Below are positions 7,017 through 10,787 of a DNA stretch of 10,787 bases, one piece after another. Location of the stretch: positions 1 through 10,787 of the forward strand of contig JBJXFD010000662.1 in assembly GCA_046153985.1 (NCBI GenBank). Reading direction: 5' to 3'. The notes beneath the pieces were generated by a model, which saw only the letters and a program-made list of their open reading frames with translations, did not search any database and was not told the origin of the DNA. The DNA is from JABWAJ01 sp046153985 (GTDB lineage Bacteria; Bacteroidota; Bacteroidia; Chitinophagales; Saprospiraceae). How positions within the stretch are numbered: the first letter of the stretch is position 1; each line of letters begins with the position of its first letter. A program made the translations under genes and the position numbers.

Positions 7017-7418
7017 TACTCCACAAAGCATGTTAGGAAGTGTGCAAAAACCAGACCAGTATTCCACACCTTTCAAGATCACGCCTTTCGACCGCTGTTG
7101 GTAAAGGTTGATAACTTTAAAAAGTGTGGAGTACCTCACTTTTATAGACAGTCAATGGTTCTTTTTCCACGCACCCCTTTTGAAAAAGTTATGCTGTTCA
7201 AAACATACTGACACCATGTAGAAAAAGAAGCAATGCTTTGAATACAAAAGCTTTCGCATGTTAATAGACTGTGGACAACGCGACTCATATTCTTAACAAC
7301 CAATTAACCTACAGTTAACACAATCATTTTATCTACATCCTAACACCCCTAATAACCCCTGTTTTTTTTAAATTAATTTTTAATGATTACAAATACTACA
7401 ATGTAGAAGTGTGGATAA
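7017..7418. other. Candidate chromosomal replication origin (DnaA-box cluster with AT-rich zone)
   Basis: This is the core of a 675-base gap between divergent genes (6856-7530). One exact DnaA box lies at 7410-7418 (TGTGGATAA, complement TTATCCACA). One match to the relaxed consensus TTWTNCACA lies at 7041-7049 (TGTGCAAAA). Five sites are one base off it or off the exact box: 7060-7068 (TATTCCACA), 7163-7171 (TTTTCCACG), 7217-7225 (TGTAGAAAA), 7270-7278 (TGTGGACAA) and 7329-7337 (TTATCTACA). Two more are two bases off: 7017-7025 and 7125-7133. A stretch with only five G or C in 40 bases (7361-7400) could be the unwinding element. The region holds no convincing gene. That it is the origin is inference: dnaA, gidA and dnaN are not in view, and GC skew was not measured. 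Confidence 0.5.
7293..7325 (+). repeat. Three TTAAC repeats at an exact 11-bp period
   Basis: TTAAC occurs at 7293, 7304 and 7315, each opening an 11-base unit, so the copies fall on about the same face of the helix. They lie between two near-DnaA boxes and just left of the most AT-rich stretch. Such phased short repeats fit an origin or a cooperative protein-binding array. A looser pair, TAACACCCCT (7341-7350) and TAACCCCT (7353-7360), follows. Confidence 0.5.
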
Positions 7419-7441
7419 TCAAAGTTGAACCTCGGTTGTTC

Positions 7442-7450
7442 TACCTTTGC
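7442..7450 (+). promoter_or_regulatory. Candidate -7 promoter box of ctaA
   Basis: TACCTTTGC matches the Bacteroidota -7 consensus TAnnTTTGY exactly. A TTG lies at 7425-7427, but the gap to the box (14 bases) is shorter than usual for a -33 element. The exact DnaA box at 7410-7418 lies about where the upstream promoter region would be, so DnaA binding could affect this promoter. The predicted transcript starts near 7456. Confidence 0.55.
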
Positions 7451-7462
7451 AAGGCGCAGCCC

Positions 7463-7499
7463 AAGAGGGTGACACCTTTCTAAAAAGGAGTTCCCTCTT
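7463..7499 (+). promoter_or_regulatory. Stem-loop in the ctaA leader
   Basis: AAGAGGG (7463-7469) pairs with CCCTCTT (7493-7499). After a bulged T at 7470, bases 7471-7473 pair with 7490-7492 (one G-U). After one A-A mismatch, CCTTT (7475-7479) pairs with AAAGG (7484-7488) around the loop CTAA. This gives about 15 pairs in 37 bases. It lies between the predicted transcript start and the ATG at 7531. No T run follows, so it is not a terminator. It is an RNA structure of unknown role, perhaps controlling stability or translation. Confidence 0.55.
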
Positions 7500-7530
7500 C
7501 GCAAAAAATTTAAGACAACAGAATCAACGC

Positions 7531-8595
7531 ATGCAAACTACACAACCCGTTCAATCCTACCCGAAGGTGCTCAAAATATGGCTCATCGTTGGCTTAGTGA
7601 TGGTTTTCGGACAAGTGGTCATCGGGGGCATTACCCGGTTGACCGGTTCGGGGTTATCCATTACCAAATGGGAAATCGTAACCGGAATCTTACCACCAAT
7701 GAACGAACCCGCCTGGAATGCGGAATTCGACCTGTACAAAGCCACGCCGCAATACCAGAAGATCAACAAGGGGATGAGCCTGCCGGAGTTTAAGTTCATT
7801 TACTTCTGGGAGTACTTCCACCGCCAATGGGCCCGACTGATGGGCTTTGTGTTCGCCATCCCGTTTTTTATATTCTGGCGCAAAGGCTGGATTGACCGTG
7901 CATTGATGCGAAGGTTGGGCATCGTCATCGGGTTGGCGGCACTGGCCGCGTCTTTCGGCTGGATCATGGTAGCCAGCGGGTTGGTCAACCGGCCCTGGGT
8001 GAACGCCTACAAGCTAACCCTGCATTTGTCTATTGGTTTGACGCTTTACGGCTATCTGTTCTGGACAACTTTGCACGCGTTTTACCCGGAAAGGGGCATG
8101 GTTCGCAACCATAATGTTAATAAGTGGGCTAAAATCATGACGATTGTGTTAGGAATACAAATTGTACTTGGCGGTATTATGTCGGGCATGAAAGCGGGCC
8201 TTTTTTACCCAACCTGGCCGGATATGAACGGTGAATTTATCCCCGCCCTCTTGTTCGACGCTGCGCAATGGAATGTGGATAACTTTGTGCATTACGACCG
8301 CGCGCCCTTTATGTCTGCGCTGATTCAGGTATTGCACCGAATTACTGCTTACCTATTGACAATCATTGTATTGATGTATTTTTTTAAAGCCAGAAAAATC
8401 ACAGCATCGAAGGTTTTTAGCACCTGGAGGTACTTGTTGATAACCATGTTGGGTATTCAGGTCACGCTGGGAATTCTGACCGTCATGCATTGCGTTGGTG
8501 TAGTTCCGGTCGCACTGGGCGTATTGCACCAGGCCGGCGCGCTGCTGTTGCTGACGGCGGCTTTATTCCAAAATTACACTGTTATCAAAAAGTGA
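7531..8595 (+). CDS. ctaA: Heme A synthase (COX15/CtaA family)
   Basis: This integral membrane enzyme oxidises the methyl group of heme O to a formyl group, making heme A for aa3-type cytochrome oxidase. The protein has 354 residues and about eight membrane helices. The family motifs are clear: GGITRLTGSGLSITKW (32-47), EYFHRQWARLMG (94-105), and the four conserved heme-ligand-type histidines H97, H165 (LTLHLSIG), H269 (QVLHRITA) and H333 (GVLHQAGA). It has the long-type layout seen in proteobacterial and mitochondrial COX15. I chose the ATG at 7531 over an in-frame TTG at 7447, which lies inside the -7 box and would add an uncharacteristic polar leader. It is not next to ctaB or oxidase genes here, which is unusual, and appears to be transcribed alone. 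Confidence 0.95.
   Translation: MQTTQPVQSYPKVLKIWLIVGLVMVFGQVVIGGITRLTGSGLSITKWEIVTGILPPMNEPAWNAEFDLYKATPQYQKINKGMSLPEFKFIYFWEYFHRQWARLMGFVFAIPFFIFWRKGWIDRALMRRLGIVIGLAALAASFGWIMVASGLVNRPWVNAYKLTLHLSIGLTLYGYLFWTTLHAFYPERGMVRNHNVNKWAKIMTIVLGIQIVLGGIMSGMKAGLFYPTWPDMNGEFIPALLFDAAQWNVDNFVHYDRAPFMSALIQVLHRITAYLLTIIVLMYFFKARKITASKVFSTWRYLLITMLGIQVTLGILTVMHCVGVVPVALGVLHQAGALLLLTAALFQNYTVIKK
8274..8282. other. Exact DnaA box inside ctaA
   Basis: TGTGGATAA is the exact complement of TTATCCACA and has the same orientation as the boxes at 7410 and 8618. It lies in codons for the VDN segment of ctaA, so it may be a coding coincidence. It is listed because an exact 9-mer is expected far less than once by chance in a window this size. 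Confidence 0.4.
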
Positions 8596-8626
8596 ATTCC
8601 ACAAATGTGGAAAACAATGTGGATAA
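8595..8626. other. DnaA-box cluster between ctaA and the Crp/Fnr gene
   Basis: In the 45 bases between the two convergent genes lie an exact DnaA box (8618-8626, TGTGGATAA), a relaxed-consensus box (8606-8614, TGTGGAAAA) and a weaker inverted one (8595-8603, AATTCCACA). The inner two also form a 16-bp palindrome, TTCCACA-AA-TGTGGAA (8597-8612). No T run follows, so it does not look like a terminator for ctaA. Confidence 0.5.
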
Positions 8627-8640
8627 CGAAAAACAGGGGT

Positions 8641-9336
8641 TTAGCCTTCGCTGCATTCGCCCCGCAAACGGTCTAAATCGCGAATCAACAGCCTGCTTCG
8701 GTTGAATGTCAGGATGTTTTTATTGCGCAGGTCGTTCAGTACGGTGGTCACTGTTTGGCGCGAAGTAGCGGTAAGGTTGGCAATTTCCTGGTGGGTCATG
8801 AAGCGGCGTACTAACGTTTCAAAACCGACGCGTTGCCCGCGTTTGCAACCTAATTCATGCAGGAATTCGATGACCCGGGTGCGGGAATCTTTAAACACTA
8901 AGGATTCCAGGCGCTTTTCCATCTCCACCACCCGCGCACCGAAAATTTTCATTAAAAAAAGCCATAACCCCGAGTAGTCCCGCATCAGCGAGCGGATGTC
9001 GGAAGTGGTCAGCACGCATACTTCTACGGCTTCGGTTGCGTAAGCAAAATCGCGGCGTTTCTCTTCGCCAATCAACGCCAATTCCCCGAACACCTCCCCT
9101 GCCACCAGCAGGGCTTTCGTGATCTCCTTGCCGGCTTCGCCGTAGTGCCCGATTTTCACCTGGCCTTCCGTTATGAAATAAATTTTATCCGAGTCTTCCT
9201 GGGGCAGGTAGATGTACTCCCCTTTTTTATACTTTCGATGCAATTTGCTGTTCAAATGCCCGGCGCCTATTTTTTTGGGGCAAAAGATGCCCTTGACATC
9301 TATATTTTCAAGGTACCAGAGCGATTGATTGTCCAT
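8641..9336 (-). CDS. Crp/Fnr-family transcriptional regulator
   Basis: This is a cytoplasmic DNA-binding protein of 231 residues, normal for the family. An N-terminal cyclic-nucleotide-type beta barrel spans about 30-120, with GEVFGELALIG at 80-90. A long dimerisation helix follows (about 125-148), then a Crp-type winged helix-turn-helix at about 178-222 (MTHQEIANLTATSRQTVTTVLNDL). In E. coli CRP the phosphate-binding stretch carries Arg-Ser; here it reads RRDFAYA, so the serine is missing and cAMP binding is doubtful. Only one N-terminal cysteine (C19) is present, so an FNR-type iron-sulfur cluster is not expected. The ligand and targets are unknown. It starts 60 bases after the dnaX stop on the same strand and could share that transcript. 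No convincing promoter was seen in the gap. Confidence 0.93.
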   Translation of the reverse strand: MDNQSLWYLENIDVKGIFCPKKIGAGHLNSKLHRKYKKGEYIYLPQEDSDKIYFITEGQVKIGHYGEAGKEITKALLVAGEVFGELALIGEEKRRDFAYATEAVEVCVLTTSDIRSLMRDYSGLWLFLMKIFGARVVEMEKRLESLVFKDSRTRVIEFLHELGCKRGQRVGFETLVRRFMTHQEIANLTATSRQTVTTVLNDLRNKNILTFNRSRLLIRDLDRLRGECSEG

Positions 9337-9396
9337 AACTTACACAATTTATGATTTACTTACGCCAAACGCAGTGAATCCGGTTTGAGTTGCGCC

Positions 9397-10787
9397 CTAT
9401 TCGTCCGGGTGCAGACTGAATCGCTTTTGAAACTCCGTAATGACCGGATTTACTTCCCGCATCTTGACGTATTTCTCCTGGGCGTTCAGCGGGCGCTGCT
9501 TTACGGGCGCCTCCTGGGCCAATGATTTTTCTACTGTGATGTAGAGCATCAAGTCCGGCGCCCGCAATTCTTTGCGAAGGAATTCCATCAACGGCGTTTC
9601 CTGGCGAATGGTGTTCTCGGCTAAAGGCGAGCCTACCTGAACGGTCAGTTTCATGCCTTCTACCTGCCATCCCCCGGGGCGCATCAAGCCCCTCAGCGCC
9701 TCTTTTGCAAATTCATCTACGTATCGGTGCCATGCTGCCTGGGTCGCTTCCAGGTCGAGGTCGCCGGCGTGAATTTCAGGCGCATCTTCCTTTTTGAGTT
9801 CGGCCAGCATGTTTGCCATGCTCATGAGTTTGGGCATGGCGGCGTACTTATCGGACCCGGAAATTGGAATGGAAGCGGCGGGTTTGTCAGCAACAGGAGC
9901 ATCATCCGGCGCCATAGAAGGCACGGGTTTCCCGGAAACAGGCGGCGCTTCGGTGATCAGTTCGGGCTGAGGCGGTGCAGCAGTGGTTACTGGCTGTGGC
10001 TCAGACTTTTTTTTTTCGGTTTCCGGACTGGCTGCTTCAGGCGTATTGGCCAATTGAATAGCCCGGTTGATGTAGGTCATTTTGATGAGTGCAATCTCGA
10101 CGTGGAGGCGCTTGTTGCGCGCCATTTTGAATTCGATGTCGCAATCGTTGGCAATATTCATTGCGGTGAGGGCAAGGCTGGTCGGCATCAGTACGGCTTG
10201 TTTGCGGTAGCGTTCCCGCACGTCTTCGCTCACTTCCAGCAACGGCAGGGTTTGTTGGTCTTTGCACACCAGCAAATTGCGCAAGTGTTCCGACAAGCCG
10301 TTGATAAAAATATCCGCGTCGAAGCCTTTTTTCAGCACTTCGTCAAACAGCAGCATGATTCGGGCCGCATCTTCCAGCAACAGCGCGTCGGTGACCTGGA
10401 AAAAATAATCGTAGTCTAAGATATTCAGGTTGCTGATGACGTCGTCATACAGCACTTTTTTGCCTGAAAATGAGACAATCCGGTCGAAGATGGAAAGTGC
10501 ATCGCGCAAAGCGCCATCTGCTTTTTGAGCAATGATGTGCAGCGCGCTGGCATCGGCCTGGATGCCTTCTTCCTTGCAAATGGCTTGCAGGTGTTGAACG
10601 GTATCGTTGACCTGAATGCGCCGGAAGTCGTAGATCTGGCAACGCGACAGGATGGTGGGAATGATCTTTTGCTTTTCCGTCGTGGCCAAAATAAAAATGG
10701 CGTAAGGCGGCGGTTCCTCCAGCGTTTTAAGGAAAGCGTTGAAGGCCTGCTGCGAGAGCATGTGGACCTCATCTATGATGAAAATCT
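9397..10787 (-). CDS. dnaX: DNA polymerase III subunit gamma/tau, C-terminal part (5' end outside window)
   Basis: DnaX is the clamp-loader ATPase that loads the sliding clamp and organises the replisome. The window shows the last 462 residues. The frame runs off the right edge inside the Walker B motif (IFIIDEVHMLS), so the Walker A and zinc-binding parts are outside. Visible in order are sensor 1 (ILATTEKQK), the arginine-finger motif SRC (LSRCQIYDF), the lid and collar domains (to about residue 245 of the visible part), a Pro/Ala-rich linker (about 250-315), and a tau-type C-terminal domain ending HPDE. The ATG at 10761 is internal, not the start. An A10-G tract at the linker boundary may make a shorter gamma product. 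The full protein should be near 580 residues, by alignment in mind to E. coli DnaX. Confidence 0.95.
   Translation of the reverse strand, partial: IFIIDEVHMLSQQAFNAFLKTLEEPPPYAIFILATTEKQKIIPTILSRCQIYDFRRIQVNDTVQHLQAICKEEGIQADASALHIIAQKADGALRDALSIFDRIVSFSGKKVLYDDVISNLNILDYDYFFQVTDALLLEDAARIMLLFDEVLKKGFDADIFINGLSEHLRNLLVCKDQQTLPLLEVSEDVRERYRKQAVLMPTSLALTAMNIANDCDIEFKMARNKRLHVEIALIKMTYINRAIQLANTPEAASPETEKKKSEPQPVTTAAPPQPELITEAPPVSGKPVPSMAPDDAPVADKPAASIPISGSDKYAAMPKLMSMANMLAELKKEDAPEIHAGDLDLEATQAAWHRYVDEFAKEALRGLMRPGGWQVEGMKLTVQVGSPLAENTIRQETPLMEFLRKELRAPDLMLYITVEKSLAQEAPVKQRPLNAQEKYVKMREVNPVITEFQKRFSLHPDE
9978..10016 (-). promoter_or_regulatory. dnaX: Candidate programmed frameshift or transcript-slippage site in dnaX
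   Basis: On the coding strand ten A's are followed by G (10016-10006), read as GAA AAA AAA AAG. This contains the A AAA AAG heptamer in the same phase as the E. coli dnaX site. A -1 shift gives GTC then the stop TGA. One lost A instead gives a short tail ending at TAA (9989-9987). Nine bases after the G, CAG-C-CAGT pairs with ACTG-CTG around the loop AACC (9996-9978), a possible but small stimulating hairpin. A gamma product would end right after the third collar domain. Confidence 0.65.

Noticed and set aside
6885..7139. 84-residue reading frame on the - strand upstream of the parvulin operon
   Set aside because: It runs through the candidate promoter, palindrome and DnaA-box-like sites, has no recognisable domain, and its composition does not look like a protein.
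8641..9336. Reading the regulator as a true cAMP-CRP or an oxygen-sensing FNR
   Set aside because: The Arg-Ser pair that contacts cAMP is not kept and only one N-terminal cysteine is present.
9337..9396. Promoter for the Crp/Fnr gene in the gap after dnaX
   Set aside because: TAAATTGTG only partly resembles the -7 consensus and the nearest TTTG is too close; not supportable.
9727..10419. 230-residue + strand reading frame inside dnaX
   Set aside because: Phenylalanine- and histidine-rich translation antisense to a certain dnaX coding region; a shadow frame.

Overview
The window looks like chromosomal DNA of a member of the Bacteroidota, probably a Saprospiria-type aerobe. This is inferred from the Bacteroidota-style -7 promoter boxes (TAnnTTTG), weak Shine-Dalgarno signals, a three-gene parvulin/SurA cassette, a Bacteroidota-style Crp/Fnr protein, a long DnaX tau tail and a heme A synthase. 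No database search could be run. No rRNA, tRNA, CRISPR array, transposase or phage gene was seen.

Left part (1-2598, + strand): the end of a small protein with a possible ribbon-helix-helix C-terminus, whose reading frame is open to the window edge; a proton-dependent oligopeptide (POT) transporter; a perfect 17-bp-arm bidirectional terminator; and a small four-helix membrane protein of unknown function with its own -7 box directly after the terminator.

Middle (2599-6855, - strand): a probable operon for outer-membrane-protein folding in the periplasm. In transcription order it encodes a 658-residue protein with two parvulin domains, a putative lipoprotein that looks like a non-catalytic SurA relative (ATGA overlap), and a SurA-like 452-residue protein. 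Its last stop codon abuts the stop codon of the convergent small membrane-protein gene.

Divergent intergenic region (6856-7530): 675 bases without a convincing gene. It holds a -7 box and a 16-bp palindrome for the leftward operon, a spread of DnaA-box-like 9-mers with one exact TTATCCACA, three TTAAC repeats at an exact 11-bp period, a very AT-rich stretch, and then a perfect -7 box and a long leader hairpin for the rightward gene. I read it as a candidate replication origin. Two more exact DnaA boxes in the same orientation lie inside and just after the next gene.

Right part: ctaA (heme A synthase, + strand), then on the - strand a Crp/Fnr-family regulator and the 3' part of dnaX. The dnaX gene carries an A10-G slippery tract between the gamma and tau parts. 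A -1 shift there meets a stop codon after one codon, as in the Escherichia coli dnaX frameshift site.

The most notable points are the candidate origin with boxes on both sides of ctaA, the dnaX slippage site, the ctaA leader hairpin, and the uneven loss of active-site histidines across the parvulin cassette.
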